Origin: Cyanobacteria bacterium FACHB-471
Lineage (GTDB): Bacteria; Cyanobacteriota; Cyanobacteriia; Elainellales; Elainellaceae
Assembly (NCBI GenBank): GCA_014695345.1
Contig: JACJOC010000065.1
Coordinates: forward strand, 205,787 to 269,786
Length of the DNA stretch: 64,000 nt
Direction of reading: 5' to 3'
Positions within the stretch are counted from its first letter, which is position 1; the number at the start of each line of letters is the position of its first letter. The notes beneath the pieces are model-generated. The model did no database searches and had not been told where the DNA came from. It was given only the letters and a program-made list of their open reading frames with translations. A program made the position numbers and the translations under genes. This document shows, one piece after another, positions 1 to 8,438 of this stretch.

Positions 1-389
1 TCTAGTTCGTGAATCAGACGTTTGATGCCGTCGAGCGTATGCGTGGCGCGGGGATACGCGTCGGCTTCAAGAATGTTGAGCCGAGCCATGTCTTCAAAGT
101 AGGACTGGGTGTAGCGCTCTGCTACCTCCTGCATGGTGGAGCCTTCTTGCCGAGCTCGATTCAGGATTTTGTCGTCGATGTCAGTAAAGTTTTGTACGTA
201 GCGCACGTCGTAGCCGCGCCACTGCAAATAGCGCCGTACCGTATCCCACACGATATAAGAGCGGGCGTGCCCCAGGTGGCAATAGTCATAGACCGTCACG
301 CCGCAGCAGTACATCCGCACCTTACCGGGTTCTAGGGGCTCAAAGGATTCTTTGTGGCGGGTGAGGGTGTTGTAAAGCTTTAGGGGCAT
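1..389 (-). CDS. cysS: Cysteinyl-tRNA synthetase, N-terminal part (runs off the window)
   Basis: The reverse strand encodes about 129 residues beginning [20 protein letters not shown]. They include the zinc/cysteine-binding segment [19 protein letters not shown], which holds the class I HIGH-type motif as HLGH, followed by [10 protein letters not shown]. These are the hallmarks of CysRS, which charges tRNA-Cys in the cytoplasm. The KMSKS loop and anticodon domain lie outside the window, so the gene is cut by the window edge rather than truncated in the genome. The ATG at 389 is in the usual place for the family. The gene is divergent from the COG0523 GTPase, with a 222 bp gap between them. 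Confidence 0.95.
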   Translation of the reverse strand, partial: MPLKLYNTLTRHKESFEPLEPGKVRMYCCGVTVYDYCHLGHARSYIVWDTVRRYLQWRGYDVRYVQNFTDIDDKILNRARQEGSTMQEVAERYTQSYFEDMARLNILEADAYPRATHTLDGIKRLIHEL

Positions 390-492
390 GGCAGATTAGA
401 GAGTGAAAGGGTGGAGTAGGGAAATTGGGAATGAGGGAGTAGGTATTTTGAGAAGGACTGCAATTTAAGGCTAGCAACCGAGAATAGATCAG

Positions 493-508
493 TGATAATG
501 ATCAGTCA
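493..508. promoter_or_regulatory. Possible Zur-like operator upstream of the COG0523 GTPase
   Basis: TGATAATGATCAGTCA resembles one good half-site of the cyanobacterial Zur box (consensus about TGATAATNATTATCA) followed by a poor second half. It also contains the inverted repeat TGAT-N4-ATCA. It lies about 105 bp upstream of a His-rich COG0523 gene, a class often repressed by Zur under zinc sufficiency. The match is partial, so this is inference. The rest of the 390-611 gap holds purine-rich low-complexity sequence (about 395-445) and the cysS promoter region. Confidence 0.25.
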
Positions 509-611
509 TAATGGAGAGTGCAGATCAAACAAAGATTCATAGATTAGTCTTTGGCGATCGCTCAGCTTTTCACCATTCTCCTAACTTTTTGACGTTTTCT
601 ACCACTGTGCC

Positions 612-1787
612 ATGACATCTGTAGTCACTCCTAACCAATCTGAAACGATGGATGACCTCAAGCGAGGGTTGCCCGTCACCATCATCACAGGCTTTCTGGG
701 CAGCGGTAAAACCACTCTCCTCAACCACATTCTGACCAACCAGGAAGGACTGAAGACTGCGGTCTTGGTCAACGAATTTGGCGAAATCGGCATCGACAAC
801 GAGTTGCTGATTACCACAGGCGACGACAACATGGTGGAGCTGAGCAATGGCTGCATCTGCTGCACCATCAACAACGACTTGATGGAAGCGGTCTACAAGG
901 TTTTAGAGCGTCAGGATCAGATTGACTACCTGGTTGTTGAAACAACTGGATTGGCAGACCCACTGCCCGTTGCGCTGACGTTTTTGGGAACGGAACTGCG
1001 CGATTTAACCCGACTTGACTCCATCGTTACGGTAGTTGATGCGGAGAATTACAGCCTTGACCTGTTTAACAGTCAGGCGGCGCACAATCAAATCGCTTAC
1101 GGTGACATCATTCTGCTGAATAAAGCCGACTTAGTTGACGAGGCTGACCTGGATTTGCTGGAGGTTAAGATTCGTGAGGTCAAGGAAGGCGCTCGGATTT
1201 TGCGGACAACTCAGGCGCAGGTGCCACTGCCTCTCATCCTGAGCGTTGGGTTATTTGAATCTGACAAATATTTCAACTCGAATGGTTCAGCGTCTGAGCA
1301 TGACCACGACCATGACCACGATCATGGGCATGAGGCTCACGACCATGACCACGCTCACGACCACTCCGATCACTCGGAGTGCGATCACGATCATGGGCAC
1401 TGCGCTCATGACCACGATCATGACCATCACCATCACTCAGACCATTTGGCGGTAGATGGGTTCACCTCAATTTCTTTCCTGAGCGACAAGCCGTTTGCGA
1501 TCAGGAAGTTTCAAAATTTCCTGGATAATCAGCTTCCCGCCAGCGTGTTTCGGGCCAAGGGGATTCTCTGGTTTGATGAAAGCCGGGATGAGCAGGGCAA
1601 GCCGAAGCGCCATATTTTCCACCTCAGCGGTAAGCGATTCTCGCTAGACGATGATGAGTGGAAGACCGCACCGAAGAATCAGCTTGTGCTGATTGGGCAA
1701 GATTTGGATCATGAGAAGTTGCGATCGCAACTCGAAGCTTGTGTTTGTATGCCTTCTACCAATCGCGGTCGCGGTTTTGGCAGGTAG
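612..1787 (+). CDS. CobW/COG0523 family GTPase with His-rich metal-binding linker (putative zinc chaperone)
   Basis: This 391-residue protein is a member of the G3E GTPase family that delivers metals to client proteins. Visible motifs are the Walker A GFLGSGKT at about 27-34, the metal-binding GCICC at 80-84, a guanine-recognition NKAD near 168, and a CobW C-terminal domain from about 285. Between the two domains (about 227-280) is an extreme His/Asp tract of repeated HDHDHD with two cysteines, suited to buffering Zn2+, Ni2+ or Co2+. A cobalamin role is less likely because no cob genes are nearby. A partial Zur-like site lies upstream, which favours zinc homeostasis. An in-frame second ATG at residue 13 is an alternative start. 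Confidence 0.88.
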   Translation: MTSVVTPNQSETMDDLKRGLPVTIITGFLGSGKTTLLNHILTNQEGLKTAVLVNEFGEIGIDNELLITTGDDNMVELSNGCICCTINNDLMEAVYKVLERQDQIDYLVVETTGLADPLPVALTFLGTELRDLTRLDSIVTVVDAENYSLDLFNSQAAHNQIAYGDIILLNKADLVDEADLDLLEVKIREVKEGARILRTTQAQVPLPLILSVGLFESDKYFNSNGSASEHDHDHDHDHGHEAHDHDHAHDHSDHSECDHDHGHCAHDHDHDHHHHSDHLAVDGFTSISFLSDKPFAIRKFQNFLDNQLPASVFRAKGILWFDESRDEQGKPKRHIFHLSGKRFSLDDDEWKTAPKNQLVLIGQDLDHEKLRSQLEACVCMPSTNRGRGFGR

Positions 1788-1802
1788 ACAACCAGTAAAA
1801 CT

Positions 1803-2255
1803 TTGCGAGTCGTTCTTCAGCGAGTTACCCATTCCCAAGTCGTGGTCGATGGTGAGGTCATCGGTCTGATTGGGCGTGGGTTGAACCTGCTGGTTGGCAT
1901 TGCCGATTCTGATACTGAGGCAGAACTGGAGTGGATGGCGCGAAAGTGTCTGGAACTGCGGATTTTTCCAGATGCAAGCGGCAAGTTCGATCGCTCAGTT
2001 TTGGACATACAGGGTGAACTGCTGGTCGTAAGCCAGTTCACTTTGTATGGAGATTGCCGCAAGGGTCGTCGCCCTTCCTTTGACAAAGCTGCTGCCCCGG
2101 CGAGCGCTGAATCTTTGTACAACCAGTTTGTAGAAAAACTGCAGCAGAGCGGCTTAAAAGTCGAAACTGGAAAGTTTGGTGCAATGATGCAAGTTTCGAT
2201 TGAGAATGACGGACCTGTGACGCTGCTGCTGGAAACTCCGTCAGCGCAAGTATGA
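1803..2255 (+). CDS. dtd: D-aminoacyl-tRNA deacylase
   Basis: The 150-residue protein matches the full length of DTD, the dimeric enzyme that hydrolyses D-aminoacyl-tRNAs (for example D-Tyr-tRNA) and so keeps D-amino acids out of translation. The two signature segments are present: [17 protein letters not shown] near residue 77, and the C-terminal DGPVTLLLE near residue 136, which carries the Gly-Pro chiral-proofreading motif. The start is a TTG at 1803 (reads as [12 protein letters not shown], the usual N-terminus). No ATG is available in frame, so TTG is the supported start. It lies 15 bp after the COG0523 gene and is probably cotranscribed with it. Confidence 0.95.
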   Translation: MRVVLQRVTHSQVVVDGEVIGLIGRGLNLLVGIADSDTEAELEWMARKCLELRIFPDASGKFDRSVLDIQGELLVVSQFTLYGDCRKGRRPSFDKAAAPASAESLYNQFVEKLQQSGLKVETGKFGAMMQVSIENDGPVTLLLETPSAQV

Positions 2256-2363
2256 GACATATTAGAAATACTAATATACTTTTGCTGAAAAATTGTTGAC
2301 GGCTTATGGATATTCGACTAGTGTGAAGAAGTATTTCACGATGATTGCTATAGGTAACATTAA

Positions 2364-3155
2364 ATGACAGGTGTTGTAGCTTCGGGTTTGTCTCAGTTTC
2401 AGCGTTGCCGAGATCAATTCGCCCCAGCGTTAGCACCTGGTTCAACGGTTTTCTGCGATTTTGATGGGCCGATTGTAGACGTATCTGAGCGGTATTACAG
2501 CACCTATCAGCTTGGGTTAGCAGAGGTACAGGCAATCTACCAAGCTGAAGGAATAACGCTGCCAATTCGGGTTTTGAGTAAGGTGCAATTCTGGCAGATG
2601 AAGCAAGATCGGGTGCCCGACCTGGAAATTGCAATGCGATCGGGTTTGCAGCAGGCGCAGATCGATTTGTTTTTGCAGCGAGTCAGCCAAATCGTAAATC
2701 AGCCGACGCTGCTACATAAGGATCAGCTTCAGTTGGGTGTGCGCTGGGCCCTGGCAATGCTTCATGCTAGAGGGATTCGATTAGTGTTGGTGACGCTGCG
2801 CTGTCAAACGCAGGCAATTCAGATTTTGCAGAACTATGGGCTGACTCACCTGTTTAGCGCAATCTGGGGTACTCAAGACGAGACAGCAGCTTATCGCAAC
2901 TACGCAGACGAAAAAACGCGGCTTTTGGTATCGGCTTTGGAGTCTTCCCAGCAAGAGAGAGCGGCTTCAGAGCTGTCGCGGTGTGCCTGGATGATTGGCG
3001 ATACTGAGGCAGATATTCTAGCTGGACAGGCAACAGGGGTTTCGACGATCGCCCTCACCTGCGGTATTCGTAGTCGCACTTACCTAGAAAAATTTACCCC
3101 AACCTGCATTTACAGCGACTTGCTTTCCGCGACTCGCTATTTAATTGGAGAATAA
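2364..3155 (+). CDS. HAD-superfamily hydrolase
   Basis: The 263-residue soluble protein carries HAD motif I as FCDFDGPIVDVS (about residues 31-41), with the nucleophile and acid aspartates in DFDG. A helical cap follows, then a motif II-like LVLVTLR near 136-142, and motif IV as GDTEADILAG near 212-221. This is the layout of phosphoglycolate-phosphatase-like phosphatases. The substrate cannot be read from the sequence. Motif II has Thr in VLVTLRC. The gene stands alone between dtd and the MBL-like gene, and the ATG at 2364 is the first in frame. Confidence 0.82.
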   Translation: MTGVVASGLSQFQRCRDQFAPALAPGSTVFCDFDGPIVDVSERYYSTYQLGLAEVQAIYQAEGITLPIRVLSKVQFWQMKQDRVPDLEIAMRSGLQQAQIDLFLQRVSQIVNQPTLLHKDQLQLGVRWALAMLHARGIRLVLVTLRCQTQAIQILQNYGLTHLFSAIWGTQDETAAYRNYADEKTRLLVSALESSQQERAASELSRCAWMIGDTEADILAGQATGVSTIALTCGIRSRTYLEKFTPTCIYSDLLSATRYLIGE

Positions 3156-3362
3156 GCAGGTTCTGTCGCTTCACTTTGATAAACAAGCTTGATAGATAAG
3201 AATGCTCGTCAACGTACCCTTACGCTTGGAGGGGCAAATCTTCTCAACGGCTGGAAAAAGCGATCGCCCTGATTGCTATCTGATAGCGGTAAGCTTAATA
3301 TTGCTGATTTCAGCTTGATCACCCAGTAAAACCTAGGGTGGCACAGTGTAAGTGAGGAGATT

Positions 3363-4139
3363 ATGAAGCGGCGACAGTTTGTTCGATATACAGGAGCAGT
3401 GCTGACAGCAGCAGCAACCACCGGGGCGATCGCTCGGTTTCAGCCTGTTCAGGCTCAGTCTAATGAGGCGCTTTCGGTTCAGTGGTTAGGACATACCTGT
3501 TTCCGGTTCACGGGCGGCGGACGACGCATTCTGGTTAATCCATTTCGTCCCATTGGCTGCACGGCAGGATACCGTGCTCCTCAGGTAGACACTGACCTGG
3601 TGATGATCAGCAGTCGTTTGCTAGACGAAGGAGTGGTCGAAGGCATTCCTGGAAACCCACGTTTACTAGCTGAACCAGGCGTTTACCAATTTAACGGACT
3701 TGAAGTCTCAGGCGTCAGCACTGAACACGACCGCTTAGGCGGACGGCAATTTGGCACCAACGTGGTGTGGAAGTGGAATCAATCTGGAATTAACGTCGTT
3801 CACATGGGCGGCATTGCCTCCCCAATCACCGTTGAACAGCAGATTTTAATCGGTCGTCCTGACGTAGCGCTGATTCCGGTGGGTGGTGGCCCAAAAGCTT
3901 ACACTCCCGAAGAAGCTGTGCAGGCAGTGCGAACGCTCAACCCCAAAGTTGTCATTCCGACGCATTATCGCACCCAAGCAGCCGACGCGAATGCTTGCGA
4001 CATCGTAGCGATAGATGGATTTCTGACTTTGATGGAAGGCTCTACCATTCAACGGGTGAATAGTGACACAACTTCCATTCGTCGCTCTGATTTGCCCGAA
4101 AGCGGTACAAGAGTAACAGTCCTGAGCTACAGCTTCTAG
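3363..4139 (+). CDS. Tat-exported MBL-fold-like hydrolase (UPF0173/UlaG-like), lacking the canonical metal motif
   Basis: The 258-residue protein begins with a twin-arginine leader (MKRRQFVRYTG, hydrophobic stretch, probable cleavage after VQAQ near residue 32), so a periplasmic or thylakoid-lumen location is likely. The mature part matches the UlaG/UPF0173 branch of the metallo-beta-lactamase fold: WLGHTCFRF near 41, VNPFRPIG, a late histidine in HMGG, and VVIPTHYR. Where family members have HxHxDH after the first strands, this protein reads DTDLVMISSRLLDEG, so that motif is absent. It may be inactive, bind metal differently or have a binding role. A GAGGAG-like RBS (GTGAGGAG) sits just before the ATG. 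Confidence 0.78.
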   Translation: MKRRQFVRYTGAVLTAAATTGAIARFQPVQAQSNEALSVQWLGHTCFRFTGGGRRILVNPFRPIGCTAGYRAPQVDTDLVMISSRLLDEGVVEGIPGNPRLLAEPGVYQFNGLEVSGVSTEHDRLGGRQFGTNVVWKWNQSGINVVHMGGIASPITVEQQILIGRPDVALIPVGGGPKAYTPEEAVQAVRTLNPKVVIPTHYRTQAADANACDIVAIDGFLTLMEGSTIQRVNSDTTSIRRSDLPESGTRVTVLSYSF

Positions 4140-4206
4140 TTCACTGACTAATAGTCATACATCACGTCAACCCCTAATTTGCACTTAATCTGCACTACCT
4201 CAGCAC

Positions 4207-5520
4207 ATGGCAATGCAACAGGAATATGCTCAGCGGCGTGAGCAATTAATGGCACGAGTTGGCAAAGGAACGGCGGTGTTTCGCAGTGCGCCGATGGCAG
4301 TGATGCACAATGATGTGGAGTACAACTTCCGGCAGGACAGCGATTTCTTTTACCTGACTGGCTTTAATGAACCTCAGGCAGTCGCAGTTTTGGCACCGCA
4401 CCATGAAGAGCATAAGTTTGTGCTGTTTGTGCAGCCGAAAGACCCGGAGCGGGAAACCTGGACGGGCTATCGGGTAGGGGTTGAGGCGGCAAAGGAACGG
4501 TTTGGCGCTGATGAGGTTTATCCGATCGCCGAATTGGATGAAAAGCTGCCCCAATATCTGGAAAAAGCTGACCGAATTTACTACCGGCTAGGGCGCGATC
4601 GCCCTTTCAACGACACCATTCTGAAGCACTGGCAGCGCTTGATGAGGAGTTATCCCAAGCGCGGTACTGGCCCAATCGCCATTGAAGATCCGGCTCCAAC
4701 GCTGCATTCTCTACGGCAAATCAAAAGTCCGGCTGAGCTAGAGCTAATGCGTACAGCAGCAGCTATTTCAGTGGATGCTCACAATCGGGCGCGGGAGTTT
4801 ACTCAGCCAGGGCGCTATGAATACGAAGTGCAAGCGGAGATGGAACACACCTTCCGCTTGCGAGGTGGAATGGGTCCCGCCTACCCTTCGATCGTGGCCT
4901 CGGGAGCGAACGCCTGTGTGCTGCACTACACCGAAAATGAGCGCCAGATGCAGGACGGTGAGCTATTGCTGATTGATGCAGGCTGCGCCTATGACTACTA
5001 CAACGCTGATATTACCCGCACTTTCCCGGTAGGGGGTAAGTTTACGCCAGAGCAAAAGACGCTGTATGAGATTGTGCTAAAGGCTCAACTGGAGGCGATC
5101 GCCCAAGTTCATCCAGGCAACCCCTACGGTCAGATTCATGACACAGCCGTGCGCGTGATTGTGGAAGGGCTGATGGAGTTGGGACTGCTGCAAGGTGACA
5201 TTGAGGAAATCATTAAAGAAGAAAAATACAAGCCTTTTTACATGCACCGCACGGGGCACTGGCTCGGTTTGGATGTGCATGATGTTGGGGTGTATCAGCA
5301 CGGTGAAACGCCCCATAACCTGGAACCTGGGCAGGTTCTTACTGTAGAACCCGGAATTTACATTGCACCGGATATCAAACCTGTAGAAGGACAGCCCGAA
5401 GTTGACCCTTGCTGGCGTGGAATCGGCATTCGAATTGAGGATGATGTGCTGGTGACTTCAGCAGGACATGAGGTGTTGACGGCTGGTGTACCGAAGGCGA
5501 TCGAGGAGATAGAGCGTTAG
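4207..5520 (+). CDS. pepP: Xaa-Pro aminopeptidase (M24B)
   Basis: The 437-residue protein has the full aminopeptidase P layout. An N-terminal domain contains NFRQDSDFFYLTGF. A pita-bread catalytic domain from about residue 175 contains the five dimetal ligands: the two Asp in LIDAGCAYDYYNADITRTFP, the His in HRTGHWLGLDVHD, the Glu in VEPGIYI and the Glu in IRIEDDVLV. The enzyme removes an N-terminal residue preceding proline in the cytoplasm. The ATG at 4207 is preferred; a second ATG two codons later would also serve. It is a monocistronic gene, convergent with the amidase downstream. Confidence 0.95.
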   Translation: MAMQQEYAQRREQLMARVGKGTAVFRSAPMAVMHNDVEYNFRQDSDFFYLTGFNEPQAVAVLAPHHEEHKFVLFVQPKDPERETWTGYRVGVEAAKERFGADEVYPIAELDEKLPQYLEKADRIYYRLGRDRPFNDTILKHWQRLMRSYPKRGTGPIAIEDPAPTLHSLRQIKSPAELELMRTAAAISVDAHNRAREFTQPGRYEYEVQAEMEHTFRLRGGMGPAYPSIVASGANACVLHYTENERQMQDGELLLIDAGCAYDYYNADITRTFPVGGKFTPEQKTLYEIVLKAQLEAIAQVHPGNPYGQIHDTAVRVIVEGLMELGLLQGDIEEIIKEEKYKPFYMHRTGHWLGLDVHDVGVYQHGETPHNLEPGQVLTVEPGIYIAPDIKPVEGQPEVDPCWRGIGIRIEDDVLVTSAGHEVLTAGVPKAIEEIER

Positions 5521-5535
5521 AAATGGGATTGTGAA

Positions 5536-5691
5536 TTAGATTGTGTCAAGTAGGAAAAATTCAATCGGAAACCTGCTTTCGATTAGGATGGAACGCAAGC
5601 GATCGCGCACCAAAATTGAACGCCCATTCACATACAGTAGCTTCTTGATGGGCACGAGTTGATGCTCTTTGCCCATACTACGTTTGATCAT
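5536..5691 (-). CDS. Small hypothetical ORF overlapping the amidase stop (51 aa)
   Basis: A 51-codon reading frame starts at an ATG at 5691 that overlaps the amidase stop codon as ATGA (5688-5691), an arrangement typical of translational coupling. The product is basic and hydrophobic (MIKRSMGKEHQLVPIKKLLY, then VNGRSILVRDRL), with no signal peptide or recognisable domain. It fills the gap between the amidase and pepP. It was too short for normal ORF cut-offs. It could be chance, and codon statistics are too short to judge. Confidence 0.3.
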   Translation of the reverse strand: MIKRSMGKEHQLVPIKKLLYVNGRSILVRDRLRSILIESRFPIEFFLLDTI

Positions 5692-7487
5692 TCTTCTGAT
5701 GTCTGAAACCATTCAGTAATGCTCTCTGCGATCGCTTCTGCTAACTGCTCCTGTTCTTCTGGGTCAACGATCCACTCAAACTCTTCTGGGTTAATCATGA
5801 AGCCAAGTTCTAGCAGTACGGAGGGAGCAATGCTGGGACGAGTGAGTGCCAAATTATTCCAAAACACACCATAAGAGGGGCGACCGCGAGTTTCAACCAG
5901 ATGGTTGTGCAGAAATACGGCTAGGCTGTGCGCTTGAGGGTGGTACCAAAAGGTGCCGATTCCGGCGGTGTTGGCTGCGTCACCAGAATCGGGTAGGGCG
6001 TTGTAGTGAATGCTGAGAGCGATCGCTGGCTCCAATTGGTTAATCAAATCTACTCGGTCTTGCGGATACAAGTCTGCGTCACCTTCGCGGGTCATGTAAA
6101 CTGTGGCTCCGCGTGCGATTAAGCGATCGCGAATCAGGTTCGCCATCACCAGGTTTATCTCTTTTTCGGGATAGCCCGTTGGCCCACGTGACCCTAAATC
6201 TTCAGGTCCACCGTGCCCTGGATCGATTAGGATGCTGATTCCGGCAAGGGGTTGGCTTCTGTTGTTCGCTATCTCAGGTGGATGTCGCAGGGACAAGACT
6301 AAACTGGTGCCTTCATACGCCAACTCATAGCCCCACTGCTGCTCGGTTTTGAGCTGAAAGGTGTACTGGATTTGGTCAGGGGAAATCTGCTGCCAGTCCA
6401 GCCATTCGATTAAGGGATCGTCGTTAAGCAAAATGGTGTCGGTCTGGGCAGTCGTGTTGTAAAGCGTCAGGGTGAAAGTGTCGCTGCCCTGGTTGACGCT
6501 AACGGGGACGGGCACCTGGAGCGGAAAGGTAATCTGAGTGCGATCGCTAAGCTGCTCAGCTCGAATACTGCGAATCAGCGATCGCGGCGGTACAGGGCTC
6601 TCGGAAACCTGGACTTCCGTTGCTCGAATCCAGGCTCCGTAGTCGAGCCGATACCATTCACCTTCTCGTCCAGTGACGGTAGCTCTAGTTCCGGTGGGTA
6701 GAGGGGTAAGGCGGGAATGGTCAGTGCTGGGTCCAGTACGGGCGGTGCCGGAAGCGGCAGTTACTTCCACGACCTGAAATTGCACAGGGGAAAGGATTTC
6801 TACGGTTCCAGGGGCTTGCTGGCGAACCGTTTCGCCGTTCAGGGTTAGCTCAAATTGGGGTTGCCCTAAGTTGCCTATCTGGGTTGTTACACCACATCCC
6901 TGATAGGTATTGGCGGTAGCTGTGACAGGCTGGTTTTGCAGCGTTAGAACGGCAGAGTTGGGCGGTAGATCGGTAGTGTTTTGGGGCAAAAGCGGAATGG
7001 TTTGATTGCCCAAGCTGACGGAAACGGTGGCGTTGGTGGGGGCGATCGCACTAAAGCAAATCGGTTCGTTGGGCTGTCGGGAAATATCCACGGCAGGGGT
7101 AAGTGATCCTTCGGCAAAGGCTGTTCCGACGGGTGCAGGCGGATCGGCGGAAACGCGATTAACCCGAATCACTAATTCCTGATCCTGGTAGCGCAAGGTA
7201 AACACGTTTTCGCCAAGCTGTAGCGGCAAGCTGGGGGCAAAGTGTCCGGCGGGGCTGCGGGCGATCGCTTCCCCATTTACCTCAACTTCACCTTCGGCTG
7301 GGGCGGTGCCAATGAGAAAGATTTGGTTGGCGGTGGTTTCGTGGTTATTGGGTGGGTAGACGACGGATAAGGGTTGGTTTGTCTGGGCGATCGCTGCTGT
7401 TCCTGCCATTCCCATCATCATGAAGCTGATGCTTGTATTCCACGCAATGCTGCTGAACCTGCTCATACCAAACCTGCCTGAACTCAT
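5688..7487 (-). CDS. N-acetylmuramoyl-L-alanine amidase with SH3b-like domain, secreted
   Basis: The 599-residue exported protein has a signal peptide (hydrophobic run ending GTAAIAQ near residue 35). An N-terminal beta-rich region follows (repeated VNGE and LPLQLGENVF patterns, about 40-235). A bacterial SH3-like domain occupies about 240-295 (GTARTGPST ... WYRLDYGAWI). The C-terminal Amidase_3 catalytic domain spans about 415-598. Zinc ligands and catalytic Glu are visible: His in DPGHGG, Glu in PEKEIN, His in SIHYNAL and Glu in LLELGFM. It cleaves the MurNAc-L-Ala bond in peptidoglycan during septum splitting or remodelling. An in-frame Met at residue 8 is another possible start. Confidence 0.93.
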   Translation of the reverse strand: MSSGRFGMSRFSSIAWNTSISFMMMGMAGTAAIAQTNQPLSVVYPPNNHETTANQIFLIGTAPAEGEVEVNGEAIARSPAGHFAPSLPLQLGENVFTLRYQDQELVIRVNRVSADPPAPVGTAFAEGSLTPAVDISRQPNEPICFSAIAPTNATVSVSLGNQTIPLLPQNTTDLPPNSAVLTLQNQPVTATANTYQGCGVTTQIGNLGQPQFELTLNGETVRQQAPGTVEILSPVQFQVVEVTAASGTARTGPSTDHSRLTPLPTGTRATVTGREGEWYRLDYGAWIRATEVQVSESPVPPRSLIRSIRAEQLSDRTQITFPLQVPVPVSVNQGSDTFTLTLYNTTAQTDTILLNDDPLIEWLDWQQISPDQIQYTFQLKTEQQWGYELAYEGTSLVLSLRHPPEIANNRSQPLAGISILIDPGHGGPEDLGSRGPTGYPEKEINLVMANLIRDRLIARGATVYMTREGDADLYPQDRVDLINQLEPAIALSIHYNALPDSGDAANTAGIGTFWYHPQAHSLAVFLHNHLVETRGRPSYGVFWNNLALTRPSIAPSVLLELGFMINPEEFEWIVDPEEQEQLAEAIAESITEWFQTSEE

Positions 7488-7550
7488 GATGGACTATAAA
7501 CCAAAAGGCATCGCTTAAGCTAATAGCGATCGCCATAAAGCCTAATCAAG

Positions 7551-7959
7551 ATGAAAATCGCAAATCAAACACCCGATTGTCTACAGTTTCGAGGTGTAGG
7601 AATTGGCTGGGTGGTGATCAGTTGTTTAGGTGGACTGCTATGTTGGGTTGCAGGATATCCCGGTTTGCGTTCAGGGCACTTCTTTGGACAGCTTGTCGGT
7701 GCAGGGATGTTGCTGGCTGGCAGTGTGTTTGAGGCAGCAGTATATCTTTTACGCTAAAACTATTCGACGAAGGTTGCAGGATGTAGCGGCTGTGAAGGTG
7801 ACTGAGCAGGAGGATAGCGATCGCTCTCTTTTCTACGAAATTAACCTTGTGTTGAAATCAGGGGAAAAGTTGTCTCTTCGGGAAGGCACTAATAACTCTG
7901 ACAAGCAGGAATACGAGCAAGTTGCAGCTCAGATTCGTCAGTTTTTGCAGTTGTTCTAA
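7551..7959 (+). pseudogene. Frameshifted small membrane protein gene
   Basis: An ATG at 7551 opens a 68-residue frame with a transmembrane pair (WVVISCLGGLLCWVAG, then LVGAGMLLAG) that stops at 7757. The continuation is in another frame: from about 7756 it reads AKTIRRRLQDVAAVKVTEQE, then INLVLKSGEKLSLREG, ending in AAQIRQFLQLF at 7959. This looks like the C-terminal half of the small cyanobacterial membrane proteins with a PH-like soluble tail. Joined, the two parts give about 135 residues, but the strand normally linking membrane and tail segments appears shortened. The sequence shows the frame change. That it is a disrupted gene rather than two separate genes is inference. Confidence 0.55.
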
Positions 7960-7969
7960 GCGGGATGCA

Positions 7970-8365
7970 TTATTTGCCAATTAAAGTTTTAGGCCTCATC
8001 ACAAAAGCTATGATCTGCTCTAACGTTGGACTGTAACCATCAGTCGTATCTACAGTTAAAGTTGGCAGATCCATCTCTGGTGGATAGTATTTCCCTACCA
8101 GAAGCTCAATCCCTTCTTTGCTTGAAAGAGTAGCTTTGTCGCCATGAAAGCGTTCTCGTGTGAAGTTAGCCAGTCCGCGCTCAATGAAACGTGCCTTGGC
8201 TAGATAAGGATCTACTGTGCATACGACAATCGAATTGACGTAGCCCTCCTTGAACTCATCCCGGCAGAGCGCTGTGCAGTGTATTTGTCCTACCAACTTG
8301 TGAGCAAGTGTAGTCTTTCCTGATCCAGGGCGACCTGCTACCACAACAACGAATGGTTTGGTCAT
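7970..8365 (-). CDS. P-loop ATPase/kinase of the AAA_33 (zeta-like) type, internally shortened
   Basis: The 131-residue product begins MTKPFVVVVAGRPGSGKTTL, a clear Walker A (GRPGSGKT). It has CRDEFKEGYVNS, and later IERGLANFTRERFHGDK and LPTLTVDTTDGYSP. From the family as I know it, about 50 residues (the strand-helix segment around Walker B and the lid) are expected between EGYVNS and the next strand IVVCTVDP. Here they are adjacent, which suggests an in-frame internal deletion. Activity is doubtful. ATG 8365 is preferred over the upstream in-frame TTG at 8371. It is divergent from the sigma gene, 73 bp away. Confidence 0.65.
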   Translation of the reverse strand: MTKPFVVVVAGRPGSGKTTLAHKLVGQIHCTALCRDEFKEGYVNSIVVCTVDPYLAKARFIERGLANFTRERFHGDKATLSSKEGIELLVGKYYPPEMDLPTLTVDTTDGYSPTLEQIIAFVMRPKTLIGK

Positions 8366-8438
8366 GGGCAAAACGGTAAGTAACTTTTTTTTTCCACCCT
8401 ACCACTATTAATCAGTAGAGTTATTTAGCAAGAGAAGC

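Noticed and set aside
9..335. Plus-strand ORF of 108 residues at the left edge
   Set aside because: It is the reverse-frame shadow of cysS, whose conserved motifs are clear on the minus strand.
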